Source: DAORHV01 sp964458645 (GTDB lineage Bacteria; Patescibacteriota; Gracilibacteria; Peribacterales; Peribacteraceae). From it: a stretch of DNA of 64,000 nt. Positions 43,340-50,738 of the stretch are shown one piece after another (the first letter of the stretch is position 1; the number at the start of each line of letters is the position of its first letter). The position numbers were made by a program, and so were the translations under genes. A model generated the notes under the pieces. That model was not told where the DNA came from. It saw only the letters and a program-made list of their open reading frames with translations, and did no database searches. The stretch lies in assembly GCA_964458645.1 (NCBI GenBank), contig CAYWJU010000003.1, positions 1 to 64,000 of the forward strand, read 5' to 3'.

Positions 43340-43981
43340 TTACTGAGCGTCGGTCGGTGCTTTCATCATGCCTCCCATCGGACCGCCGTGTCCGCGGCCG
43401 CCGAATCCGCCACCCATCGGACGAGCCGGAAGGGTTACGCCTTTTTCGGTAGCGATCTGTTCAATGGTCTTGCCGGAGTCCATGGCTGCCTTCAGTTCGA
43501 TTTCGGTCATGCCGAGCTTCTCGGCCAAATCGCCGGGACCGTGACGACCGCCGAAGTCCTTGCCGCCGTGCTTACCACCGCCGAACGGCATGGCCAGCTT
43601 CAGGTTGGGGTTGGCAGTGACTGCGGCCTCGATTGTGGCGCGCATGTCATCGTGCGCTTTCTTCAGCGCCTCCAGACGCTCGGTGTCGTCGGTAATGCCC
43701 GCTGCAGCCTGGAGCGCCGTCAGGTGCGCCTGCGTCGCGGACTTCTGGAGCGTCACCATGGCATCCACATTGGCCAAGAACGCCTGGTCACGCTGAATCA
43801 TGGCCTGCACGTCGGCCTGGGTGAACGCCTTCATGCGCGAAGGCATGCCTGCCTTCGTCGCAGCGGCGACGGAGTTGGTGGCCGGAACCGACTGGGCGCC
43901 CGCAATTTGGGCGATGGCCGGAACCGCGAGGGTGAGAGCCGACATTCCGGAGAGCACTCCGAGTGCGAATTTGTGCTTCAT
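43340..43981 (-). CDS. secreted protein with a Gly/His-rich tail
   Basis: 213 residues after a signal peptide (MKHKFALGVLSGMSALTLAV, cut after AIA). A helical domain (about 45-125) resembles metal-stress periplasmic proteins only loosely. Near 150-185 the block LAEKLGMTEIELKAAMDSGK followed by TIEQIATEKGV is a repeat found in many secreted proteins of Gram-positive bacteria. The ends contain GGGKHGGKDFGGRHG and a Gly/Met-rich tail, possible metal ligands. The leader is CACTCTTCCCCCC, like that of the SLH gene at 3708. Confidence 0.7.
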   Translation of the reverse strand: MKHKFALGVLSGMSALTLAVPAIAQIAGAQSVPATNSVAAATKAGMPSRMKAFTQADVQAMIQRDQAFLANVDAMVTLQKSATQAHLTALQAAAGITDDTERLEALKKAHDDMRATIEAAVTANPNLKLAMPFGGGKHGGKDFGGRHGPGDLAEKLGMTEIELKAAMDSGKTIEQIATEKGVTLPARPMGGGFGGRGHGGPMGGMMKAPTDAQ

Positions 43982-44104
43982 AACAGATGGGGGGAAGAGT
44001 GAAAAACGAAGTTGTCGTGTCGCGACAGATGCAACTCTACTCACCGGACCTTAACGCGAGATTAACACCCATAAGGAACTCTTAATCCCTGGAGCGGGCT
44101 TCGG

Positions 44105-44110
44105 TATAGT
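44105..44110 (+). promoter_or_regulatory. -10 element of the DoxX-like gene
   Basis: TATAGT ending six bases before the ATG at 44117; predicts a leaderless mRNA. Confidence 0.55.
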
Positions 44111-44116
44111 CGGCGC

Positions 44117-44911
44117 ATGCCCACCACCTCCCGCACCACCAAGATCGTCGCCTGGACCCCGGCAATTCTCGTCTGTGTATTCCTCATTCTGGCCTCGGCC
44201 GCGCCGAAGTTGTTCCTGGCATACCCCGGCTCGCCGCTGGAAGCATTCGCCAAAGAACTCGGCATCTGGGACATTCAGTTCTTGGTCGGCATCGTGGAGC
44301 TGACCGCAGCCGTGTTGTTCCTGATTCCGCGCACCGCCACCGTCGGCTTCATTCTGCTGGTCGGACTGCTCGGCGGCGCATTGGCCACCATTCTCACGCA
44401 CACCAGCCAAACCGCCATGCCCGGCTTCCCGGTCGGTATGCTCGCCCTGCTGATGCTCAGCGCCTACTTCCGCTGCCCCGAACTCTTGCTCCGCGCACGC
44501 AACAAAATTCACAAAACCAAACAGCACATCGCCGCCAAGATCACGGCCTGGGTCACGACCGGGTTGCTGGTATTCATGTTCGGCGCGACCGCCGTGCTGA
44601 AATTCGTGCCCATCTCCCCGGGCTCCGAGGGAGAAGCCATGATGCAGAAAATCGGCACCGTCGGCATGGAGCACCCGCTGGGTATCCTGCAATTCATCAT
44701 TCTGATGCTGTACGTCATCCCCCGCACGTCGGTCATCGGCTTCGTGCTGATGGTGGGTTACCTGGGCGGCGCCTGGGCCACGAACCTTACACACGGCATG
44801 GGCGAAGCGACTGTTGTTTTCTGCGTGCTCTTCGCGGTCTTGGCGCTGAATGGCTGGTTCCGCACCCCGGAATTGACCGATCGCATCCGCAACAAGCTGG
44901 CCCGCGCCTAA
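44117..44911 (+). CDS. tandem-duplicated DoxX-like membrane protein
   Basis: 264 residues with eight membrane helices in two similar halves. Half 1 reads ELTAAVLFLIPRTATVGFIL then VGLLGGALATILTH; half 2 reads FIILMLYVIPRTSVIGFVLM then VGYLGGAWATNLTH. Each half is a DoxX-like four-helix unit, normally a single-unit protein in membrane redox complexes. Function of the double form is unknown. Ends in a good bidirectional terminator. Confidence 0.8.
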   Translation: MPTTSRTTKIVAWTPAILVCVFLILASAAPKLFLAYPGSPLEAFAKELGIWDIQFLVGIVELTAAVLFLIPRTATVGFILLVGLLGGALATILTHTSQTAMPGFPVGMLALLMLSAYFRCPELLLRARNKIHKTKQHIAAKITAWVTTGLLVFMFGATAVLKFVPISPGSEGEAMMQKIGTVGMEHPLGILQFIILMLYVIPRTSVIGFVLMVGYLGGAWATNLTHGMGEATVVFCVLFAVLALNGWFRTPELTDRIRNKLARA

Positions 44912-44917
44912 TCAAAC

Positions 44918-44946
44918 AAAAAGCCCCGCACTCTGCGAGGCTTTTT
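44918..44946. terminator. bidirectional intrinsic terminator
   Basis: AAAAAGCC...GGCTTTTT hairpin with inner CGC/GCG pairing between the convergent DoxX-like and DUF11 genes; both strands end in a T-run. Confidence 0.85.
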
Positions 44947-44967
44947 CCGTTGTTCAGGAATGTCCGC

Positions 44968-45783
44968 TTACTGAACGCAAACACGGTACGGACTAACGTA
45001 GGTGCTGGTCGGGAAGAAGTTGGTCATACCATCGAAGCAGTTGGCTCCGTTGATTGCCCAACCATTGAACTCAGCAACTTTGGTGCTGCCGCTGCCGGTG
45101 GGCTCGAAGTACTCGAAGCGCAACGACGTCTTGGCTGCATTCTGCGACCACGTGCCGGTGTAACCGGGCTCGGTGAACGAAATGGTGTTATCGATGTTGA
45201 AGGTCGTGTTGTGCGTTGCAATGGAGCTGGGGAAGAGCAAGCACTCGAAGTACGACGTCAGATTGGTGCCCGTGCAGTGCGAGTTCAGCATGTTGGCAGA
45301 CGTCAACGGGCGAGCCGGGTAGACCAGGTTCGGAACAACGGAGGACTCGTTGTTGCCGGAGACCGTGTCGGCAGTGTCGGATGTCACGACGGCCTTCATG
45401 GTCAACGTCTTGGTGGAAACAGGGGCGGTGTACTGGTAGGTCAGCGTGGCGGACTTATTGTTCTTCAGTTGGCCGACGGTGCACGAGAGCTTGTGAGAAA
45501 CAACCGAACACTTCGACGTATTGAAACCCGAAACCGTTCCTAAGATCGCAACGGTGGGACTGGTGTTGGTGAGCGGGAATTCAACCGTAAAACGCACGTT
45601 CTGCGCGGTGTTCGGACCAAGGTTCTTGACCGTGACGGTGTACGTCGTGGCCGTAGAGATATTCACAGAAGCCGGAGCCTGCAGTTGCACGCGCATATCT
45701 GCATTCGGAGCGGCAAGCGCGACACCTGCGCCGGAAATAAGAGTTGCGCCGGCAACAGCCAAGCGGAGAAGTGTGGTCCTCAT
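44968..45783 (-). CDS. secreted DUF11-domain protein
   Basis: 271 residues with a signal peptide (MRTTLLRLAVAGATLISGAG). Residues about 30-140 form a DUF11 immunoglobulin-like domain (TATTYTVTVKNLGPNTAQNV, SATLTYQYTAPVS), typical of surface proteins. The C-terminal half has six cysteines and no recognised fold. Probably a cell-envelope protein. The leader contains CTTTCTTCTCCCC. Confidence 0.8.
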   Translation of the reverse strand: MRTTLLRLAVAGATLISGAGVALAAPNADMRVQLQAPASVNISTATTYTVTVKNLGPNTAQNVRFTVEFPLTNTSPTVAILGTVSGFNTSKCSVVSHKLSCTVGQLKNNKSATLTYQYTAPVSTKTLTMKAVVTSDTADTVSGNNESSVVPNLVYPARPLTSANMLNSHCTGTNLTSYFECLLFPSSIATHNTTFNIDNTISFTEPGYTGTWSQNAAKTSLRFEYFEPTGSGSTKVAEFNGWAINGANCFDGMTNFFPTSTYVSPYRVCVQ

Positions 45784-45860
45784 ACGAAAAAATGGGGAGA
45801 AGAAAGAACGCCGACATCCTCTTGTGGAAGCGGAACAATGTCAATCCGCAACGCACATCG

Positions 45861-46256
45861 CTATCGATTCAACCAGGTAATGGTGAGTTGCAACGCCGTG
45901 GCGAAGGTTACCCACAGCAGATAGGGAATCTGTGCATAGGCAATCCATGCCGCATACGGGAATATGGCGACCATCGCCCACACCAGTGTTCCAAGCGTTG
46001 CCAGAATGTCGATGCTGGCCAAGAGATTGCTCCGTAAGCCGAACTGCAACGGTGTGAATGCGATGTTGGCAAGAAGGTTCAAGCCGAACGGCAAGGCAAT
46101 GAGCCACGGAATCGTATGACCGGCCGCCAAGCCGAAGACCGACGCAAACGAGAAAAATATGACGATGTAGAGCACAGTCCACACAGGGCCAAAGACCGAA
46201 GGTGGCGGTGCCCACGACGGCTTCTGTAGCTGTGCGTACCAGGAATAGGTGGACAT
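45861..46256 (-). CDS. TspO/MBR family membrane protein
   Basis: 131 residues, five membrane helices. Family blocks: WYAQLQKPSWAPPPSVFGPV then WTVLYIVIFFSFASVFG, and QIPYLLWVTFATALQLTITW near the end. TspO proteins bind porphyrins or related tetrapyrroles and, in some bacteria, carotenoid-linked regulation; no haem genes lie nearby. The start is fixed by an extended -10 (TG-TACCAT) six bases upstream, within the divergent region shared with the next gene. Confidence 0.9.
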   Translation of the reverse strand: MSTYSWYAQLQKPSWAPPPSVFGPVWTVLYIVIFFSFASVFGLAAGHTIPWLIALPFGLNLLANIAFTPLQFGLRSNLLASIDILATLGTLVWAMVAIFPYAAWIAYAQIPYLLWVTFATALQLTITWLNR

Positions 46257-46262
46257 GACGGC

Positions 46263-46268
46263 ATGGTA
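46263..46268 (-). promoter_or_regulatory. -10 element of the TspO gene
   Basis: Minus strand TG-TACCAT, six bases before the ATG at 46256. Confidence 0.5.
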
Positions 46269-46283
46269 CAGCACGGAAACAGG

Positions 46284-46289
46284 TACACT
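46284..46289 (+). promoter_or_regulatory. -10 element of the iron-permease-like gene
   Basis: TACACT, 24 bases before the ATG at 46314, with a pyrimidine-rich leader (TTCCCCCTCCTTTT). Confidence 0.45.
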
Positions 46290-46313
46290 CTGCATATTCC
46301 CCCTCCTTTTGCG

Positions 46314-46760
46314 ATGCCTCCCAACAGCCTGGCCGGACTCTCGAACCGCTCCAAGAAAAACAAAAGTCTGTTTCTGCAGTTCGCCAAATGGACGTCCATG
46401 TTCACGGGCCACCCGATGGCGTTCTTGTTGGCATTCAGCATTATTGTCGCCTGGATCATCACTGGACCAATCTTCGAGTTCAGCGACACATGGCAACTGG
46501 TGATTAACACGGCCACGACGATTGTGACGTTCTTGATGGTGTTCTTGATTCAAAACACGCAGAACCGCGACACCCAGGCGCTGCACCTGAAATTGGATGA
46601 ACTCATCCGCACAACCAAAGGTCACAACGCCCTTATGGATTTGGAAGAACTGACGCCCAAGGAATTGAACCTGATCAAGCAGCGCTACGAGGAGCTGGCT
46701 GAAAAGGCGCGCGATGATCTGCGGCACGGCATGAGCGACACCGGCAGCCCGGAGTTTTAG
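46314..46760 (+). CDS. low-affinity iron permease family protein
   Basis: 148 residues with two membrane helices. The block FSDTWQLVINTATTIVTFLM, then VFLIQNTQNRDTQALHLKLD and ELI is the PF04120 signature. The yeast member Fet4 transports iron, but bacterial members are short and their transport role is unproven. A helical cytoplasmic tail ends in LRHGMSDTGS. Start set by the pyrimidine-rich leader. Confidence 0.85.
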   Translation: MPPNSLAGLSNRSKKNKSLFLQFAKWTSMFTGHPMAFLLAFSIIVAWIITGPIFEFSDTWQLVINTATTIVTFLMVFLIQNTQNRDTQALHLKLDELIRTTKGHNALMDLEELTPKELNLIKQRYEELAEKARDDLRHGMSDTGSPEF

Positions 46761-46764
46761 CTTT

Positions 46765-46799
46765 CTCTCCGGCGCACGGGAGAGGGTTGGGGTGAGGGC
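46765..46799 (+). repeat. REP-like element, copy C
   Basis: CTCTCC-GGCGCAC-GGGAGAG followed by GGTTGGGGTGAGGG, a divergent copy of the elements at 22425 and 49161, right after a stop codon. Confidence 0.5.
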
Positions 46800-46803
46800 G
46801 TTT

Positions 46804-46838
46804 AAAAAACACCGCCCCCTGCATGGTGGGAGCGGTGT
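46804..46838 (-). terminator. intrinsic terminator of the sigma operon
   Basis: Minus strand ACACCGC...GCGGTGT stem with a GC-rich inner part, followed by TTTTTT; 20 bases after the stop at 46858. Confidence 0.8.
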
Positions 46839-46857
46839 GATTGTGCGGAAGAATGGA

Positions 46858-48399
46858 CTACCGAACTGCGGACGGAGCGGTGGCCTCGACAGGAGGCGCG
46901 ACATCGCCCTCCATGCCGCCTTTCATCATGTACGGAGTCGGGTAACCGCCACCGGACTGTTCATCGAGCATTTCCTGGGCCAGCGGCACGACGATGGTCG
47001 TGCGGTAGTAGTAGACGTCCTTGCCACCTTCCACATGGTCGACCGGGAAGATGAGCGACGGAATCAACAGCTCTTCGTTCTTGTTCTCCGCATAGCGGTA
47101 ATACGTGGAGTAACCGACGACGGGCGTGCCCAACACGACCTTTGCTTTCTCAATCTTGGCGCCGGAAGCGTCATTGGCGGCAGCCGGATCGACGTAGTAG
47201 TTATCGATATTCGAGACGTATTTCTGAATGACCGCTTCGTCGGTGACGCCCTTGTAGCCGGACTTCAGGTAGCTGCGGTCGGCGATGCCGTACACATTCA
47301 TGACTTTCTTGTGCTTCACGTTGACCGAAATACTAAGACCGGCGGGGATTCCAGACTGGTCATGAACAACCTGACCGTCGATGAGCTGCGGGTACACAAC
47401 GCGTTGGATGTCCGGAATGTATGCATTGGTTTTGTCCGTGGAACGCTCGTACTCGCGCTTCCAGCTATTGTCGACTTCGGGCTGACCGTAGATGGACAGG
47501 TCGATGCCGTGCTCGGAGGCGAATGTCTTGGCAATGGACAGAAGCTCAGCATCGGCGAGCAATTCACCGATCTTCACGCGTTCTGCCTGCCAGCAGGCAT
47601 CGGTCTGACACTTGGACTGCGGCCACTGTTCCCAGTTGGCGTCGATGTTCACGCTGGCATCGCGCAGATTCACGTACATTTGGTACCCAAACGGGGTTTG
47701 CTGGGTGAACGCGATGTTGTCGATGTTCATGCCGTTGAACGAACCCATGTTCAGTCCGCCCAGATTCAAGCGGTCGGCGATGACGGACATGGAAAGTTTG
47801 AGCGGTTTGGAATCACGCTTGTACACATCCACAGTGGGCTGCAAGCCGGTGAGTGCACCGCTGAAGACGTACTGGTACTGCACCATGGGCCACGGTGCGA
47901 TCATTTTGGCGTCTGCATCGCCGTATGCGATCGGTGCTTCCACGCGGACGGCGCTCTGCGTCGCAACCGGGGGCATGCCGCCTCCGCCCATGGGACGGGC
48001 GCTGATGGCTTCGAGTGATACTCCGGCGATTCCATTGAGCGAACCGAACGCATTCTGCCCGGTGGCCTGCACGCTGTTGCTGAACAGCGGAGTGTTGGAT
48101 GAAATCGGATGCTGGTTGGTGGCGATGATGGCAACCGGAATGATGACGGCGGCCGTAACTGCTCCGCCGAACGCGTAGGCGAACTTCTGCCAGAACGAAC
48201 CAGCGGGTTGGGGCTGCATGGCACCGACGCGCTCATTGAGCTGCAGGCGCAAGCGGGCCACAAAAGCGGCGTCGGGAGCGTGGGACGGATCCTGCGCCAG
48301 GAGTTTTTCCAGAAGCGGAATCAGTTCGGTCTGGCGGGACTTCAGCGACGGATCGATCTCGTAGAGATCGGCCAGAAACTGCTTGATGGAAGTTTTCAT
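46858..48399 (-). CDS. membrane-anchored partner of the ECF sigma factor (probable anti-sigma)
   Basis: 513 residues: a cytoplasmic N-terminus of about 85 residues, one membrane helix (FWQKFAYAFGGAVTAAVIIP), and a large outside domain of about 400 residues with no recognised fold (QSKCQTDACWQ, PYMMKGGMEGD). It overlaps the upstream ECF sigma gene by ATGA, the usual place for an anti-sigma factor. The cytoplasmic part lacks a clear zinc-binding anti-sigma motif, so the role is inferred from position and topology. Leader CTTCCTTTTCTCCCGTTTCCT. Confidence 0.65.
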   Translation of the reverse strand: MKTSIKQFLADLYEIDPSLKSRQTELIPLLEKLLAQDPSHAPDAAFVARLRLQLNERVGAMQPQPAGSFWQKFAYAFGGAVTAAVIIPVAIIATNQHPISSNTPLFSNSVQATGQNAFGSLNGIAGVSLEAISARPMGGGGMPPVATQSAVRVEAPIAYGDADAKMIAPWPMVQYQYVFSGALTGLQPTVDVYKRDSKPLKLSMSVIADRLNLGGLNMGSFNGMNIDNIAFTQQTPFGYQMYVNLRDASVNIDANWEQWPQSKCQTDACWQAERVKIGELLADAELLSIAKTFASEHGIDLSIYGQPEVDNSWKREYERSTDKTNAYIPDIQRVVYPQLIDGQVVHDQSGIPAGLSISVNVKHKKVMNVYGIADRSYLKSGYKGVTDEAVIQKYVSNIDNYYVDPAAANDASGAKIEKAKVVLGTPVVGYSTYYRYAENKNEELLIPSLIFPVDHVEGGKDVYYYRTTIVVPLAQEMLDEQSGGGYPTPYMMKGGMEGDVAPPVEATAPSAVR

Positions 48400-48959
48400 A
48401 GGAAACGGGAGAAAAGGAAGAAAACGGATAGGGACGGAAGCTGCGTGCGCAGCTCAGCGACGGCGCGGGAGAACAGAACTTTGGAATTCGCCTCGGTTTT
48501 TCCCGTGAGTGCGGCGACCTCTTTATGGGAGAGGCCTTCCCAAACACGGAGAAGCACTATTTCGCGCTGATCGGCGTTGAGCTGAGCAAGCGCCTTGTGG
48601 AGCAGAGCGGACTCGATGTGTCGTTCGGCAGTGAGTGTGGCGACTTCATCGCCGGGCAGATCCCACACTGTTTCGATGTTGGTGGTGGGGCGCATGCTGC
48701 GGTAATGGTCGATGAGCGTGTTGCGGGCGATGCGGTAGAGCCAGGCGCGCAAGTTGCTCTTCGAAGAATCGAAAGAGCGGATGGACTCCATAGCCTTGAG
48801 GAACGTACTGCTGGCGAGGTCTTCTGCCACCTCGCGGACGAGGGTGCGGCGGTACAGGTATCGGTACACGGCGTCGATGTGCTGGGTGTACAGAACATCG
48901 AACTCCGAGAGCTGTCCGGCCTGGCAAGCGGCGACTGCCGCGAGTTCGGTCGAGTCCAT
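48396..48959 (-). CDS. ECF-family RNA polymerase sigma factor
   Basis: 187 residues with region 2 (FDVLYTQHIDAVYRYLYRRT, DLASSTFLKAM, AWLYRIARNTLIDHYR) and region 4 (ALAQLNADQREIVLLRVWEG, LSHKEVAALTG). Directs transcription of its own regulon under control of the downstream membrane protein. TAATACT lies upstream, followed by a strongly pyrimidine-rich leader (CCCCCTCCCTTTTCCTTTCC) touching the ATG. Confidence 0.92.
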   Translation of the reverse strand: MDSTELAAVAACQAGQLSEFDVLYTQHIDAVYRYLYRRTLVREVAEDLASSTFLKAMESIRSFDSSKSNLRAWLYRIARNTLIDHYRSMRPTTNIETVWDLPGDEVATLTAERHIESALLHKALAQLNADQREIVLLRVWEGLSHKEVAALTGKTEANSKVLFSRAVAELRTQLPSLSVFFLFSRFL

Positions 48960-49125
48960 GGAAAGGAAAAGGGAGGGGGTAGGTCCTACAGAGAGTATTA
49001 CGGATGAGAGCGAAAAAGGTTACAGAGTTCTGAGAAAGAGCCAGGTGCACTGAATGACTTCCTTCGTCTAAGGCGGATGCCGCCATTGATTCTCTTCTCG
49101 GTCATTTCATCCCTTATCAACCGCA

Positions 49126-49146
49126 GCGGCGATACCGTATCGCCGC
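49126..49146. repeat. GCGGCGA palindrome, copy 2
   Basis: GCGGCGATA-CCG-TATCGCCGC, nine-base perfect stem, preceded by CCGCA; compare 10176 and 49216. Confidence 0.5.
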
Positions 49147-49160
49147 ACCTCAGATACGGT

Positions 49161-49200
49161 CCTCACCCCTAACCCCTCTCCATTGAAATGGAGAGGGGGA
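49161..49200 (-). repeat. REP-like element, copy B
   Basis: CCTCACCCCTAA then stem CCCCTCTCCAT/ATGGAGAGGGG with loop TGAA; the exact inverse of copy A at 22425 except for the loop. Confidence 0.65.
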
Positions 49201-49215
49201 AGATGAATGTCTTGC

Positions 49216-49237
49216 GCGGCGATTTTCGAATCGCCGC
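49216..49237. repeat. GCGGCGA palindrome, copy 3
   Basis: GCGGCGATT-TTCG-AATCGCCGC, nine-base stem with a UUCG loop, followed by TGCG. Confidence 0.5.
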
Positions 49238-49283
49238 TGCGAAGAATACCCTTGCAGCAAGCTCAAAATACTCGTTCCGGTGC

Positions 49284-49289
49284 TACAGT
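49284..49289 (+). promoter_or_regulatory. -10 element of the SLH-esterase gene
   Basis: Extended TGC-TACAGT ending six bases before a GTG codon (49296) that starts a signal peptide; decides the start. Confidence 0.55.
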
Positions 49290-49295
49290 AATCCG

Positions 49296-50699
49296 GTGAC
49301 CATTACGCGCTCCGTAGCCCTGGCCATTCTGACCTCGCTTGTTCTGAGTGTCGCACCAGCAATCCCCTCTGCCGAGGCCGCCACGCCGGTGCCGTTTTCG
49401 GATATGGAGAACAGTTGGTACCGCTACCGCGAGGCGGTGCAGTACCTCAAGGCCAAGAACGTCATCGGAGGCTATGAAGACGGCACATTCAAACCGAAGC
49501 AGACTATCAACCGCGCCGAGTTGCTGAAAATCGTCTTCAAAGGAAAAAGCGGCATTACGCCGAGCAAGCGACGTTGTTTTTCGGATGTGAACCCGGATGC
49601 CTGGTACGCGCCGTACGTGTGCACGGCCAAACAACGCGGCATTGTGGACGGCTACCCGGACGGCAGCTTTAAGGCCGATGAACCGGTAAACTTCGCAGAA
49701 GCGGTGAAGATTATCCTGAATGCCTATGGTCACGAGGTAGAGCGCGGTACCGGCAAGCAATGGTACAAGCCGTACGTGGAAGAGTTGGATCGGCTGGATG
49801 TCTTATCTCGCAGCAGTTACCTGCCGTGGCAACCACTCACGCGCGAGCGCGCAGCCGACGTGTTGTGGCGCATGCTCCGCCACGACGAAGAGCGTTTCAT
49901 TGCCCGCATGTCGCCGGGCTGCGGCCGCACGCAACCAACAGCCCCCAATACCGTGACCGTGAACGGCGTCACGCGCAGCTTCCTTCTTACTATTCCGGCA
50001 GGCTACGTACCGCACGATGCGTATCCGCTCATTTTCGCGTTCCACGGCCGCACGAACGACAACGCACAGGTACGCAACTACATGAAGCTCGATCGCCAAA
50101 TCACCGATGCAATCATCGTGTATCCCGCAGCAATCAGTAACGGTAAGGGCAGCTTTTCCTGGGCTGACCCTGGAGACAAGGCGCAGGAAATTCGTGACAT
50201 CAAATTCTTCGATGCCATGGTGGAGGCGCTGGCCGACGACTACTGCATCAACATGGATCGCATCTCGGTGGTTGGCCATTCGCTTGGCGCCTGGATTGCC
50301 AATACCATCGCCTGCGTGCGCGGCGACGTGGTGCGCGCATCGGCCACGGTCGGCGGCGATACGGTCATTACGACCTGCAACGGGCCGGCAGCGGCAATGA
50401 TCATTCACAATCCCAAAGACAACTTGGCGCCGTTTTCCGGCGCACAAAAAGTCTTGGATCAACGACTGGTCACCAATGTCTGCGACGACGCCAAGCCGTC
50501 GTTGCCCGGACCGGAGTACTTGAGCTGCAAAGGGTATGCAGGCTGTACCGGTAACAACGACATTCTGTTTTGCCCAAGCACGATCGATACCGATTTCCAC
50601 GGCGACTACTACCCGCATACGTGGCCGAACGACACCGCGTTGTACATGCGTGAATTCCTGCAACAGTTGTATCGCAAAGATGACGAAGTCCGCCGCTAA
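49296..50699 (+). CDS. SLH-anchored alpha/beta-hydrolase (PHB depolymerase/feruloyl-esterase-like)
   Basis: 467 residues from the GTG: signal peptide (to about residue 29), three SLH modules (about 33-200; FSDMENSWYRYREAVQYLKA, CFSDVNPDAWYAPYV, QWYKPYVEELDRLDVL), then an LpqC-type esterase domain with LIFAFHGRTNDN (oxyanion region), VVGHSLGAW (nucleophile Ser), PKDNLAPF (Asp) and DFHGDYYPHTWP (His). Probably hydrolyses esters at the cell surface. Shares its SLH plan with the protein at 2608. Confidence 0.88.
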   Translation: MTITRSVALAILTSLVLSVAPAIPSAEAATPVPFSDMENSWYRYREAVQYLKAKNVIGGYEDGTFKPKQTINRAELLKIVFKGKSGITPSKRRCFSDVNPDAWYAPYVCTAKQRGIVDGYPDGSFKADEPVNFAEAVKIILNAYGHEVERGTGKQWYKPYVEELDRLDVLSRSSYLPWQPLTRERAADVLWRMLRHDEERFIARMSPGCGRTQPTAPNTVTVNGVTRSFLLTIPAGYVPHDAYPLIFAFHGRTNDNAQVRNYMKLDRQITDAIIVYPAAISNGKGSFSWADPGDKAQEIRDIKFFDAMVEALADDYCINMDRISVVGHSLGAWIANTIACVRGDVVRASATVGGDTVITTCNGPAAAMIIHNPKDNLAPFSGAQKVLDQRLVTNVCDDAKPSLPGPEYLSCKGYAGCTGNNDILFCPSTIDTDFHGDYYPHTWPNDTALYMREFLQQLYRKDDEVRR

Positions 50700-50726
50700 A
50701 CCGTTGTAGATGCGGAATACGTCACT

Positions 50727-50732
50727 TACAAT
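50727..50732 (+). promoter_or_regulatory. -10 element of the (p)ppGpp synthetase gene
   Basis: TACAAT ending six bases before GTG 50739. GGAGG between them lies one base from the GTG, too close for a normal ribosome binding site. Confidence 0.55.
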
Positions 50733-50738
50733 GGAGGC

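Larger units (their letters stand above)
48960..49295. other. gene-free interval rich in hairpins
   Basis: Between the divergent sigma and SLH-esterase genes. Contains two GCGGCGA palindromes (49126 and 49216) around an inverted REP-like element (49161-49200). I see no coding potential. Confidence 0.5.

Noticed and set aside
44968..45543. Plus-strand open frame over the DUF11 gene
   Set aside because: It is the complement of a clear signal-peptide and DUF11 protein and reads through the terminator region.
50733..50737. GGAGG as a Shine-Dalgarno site for the (p)ppGpp synthetase
   Set aside because: It is one base from the GTG and lies between -10 and start, where it would be outside the transcript.
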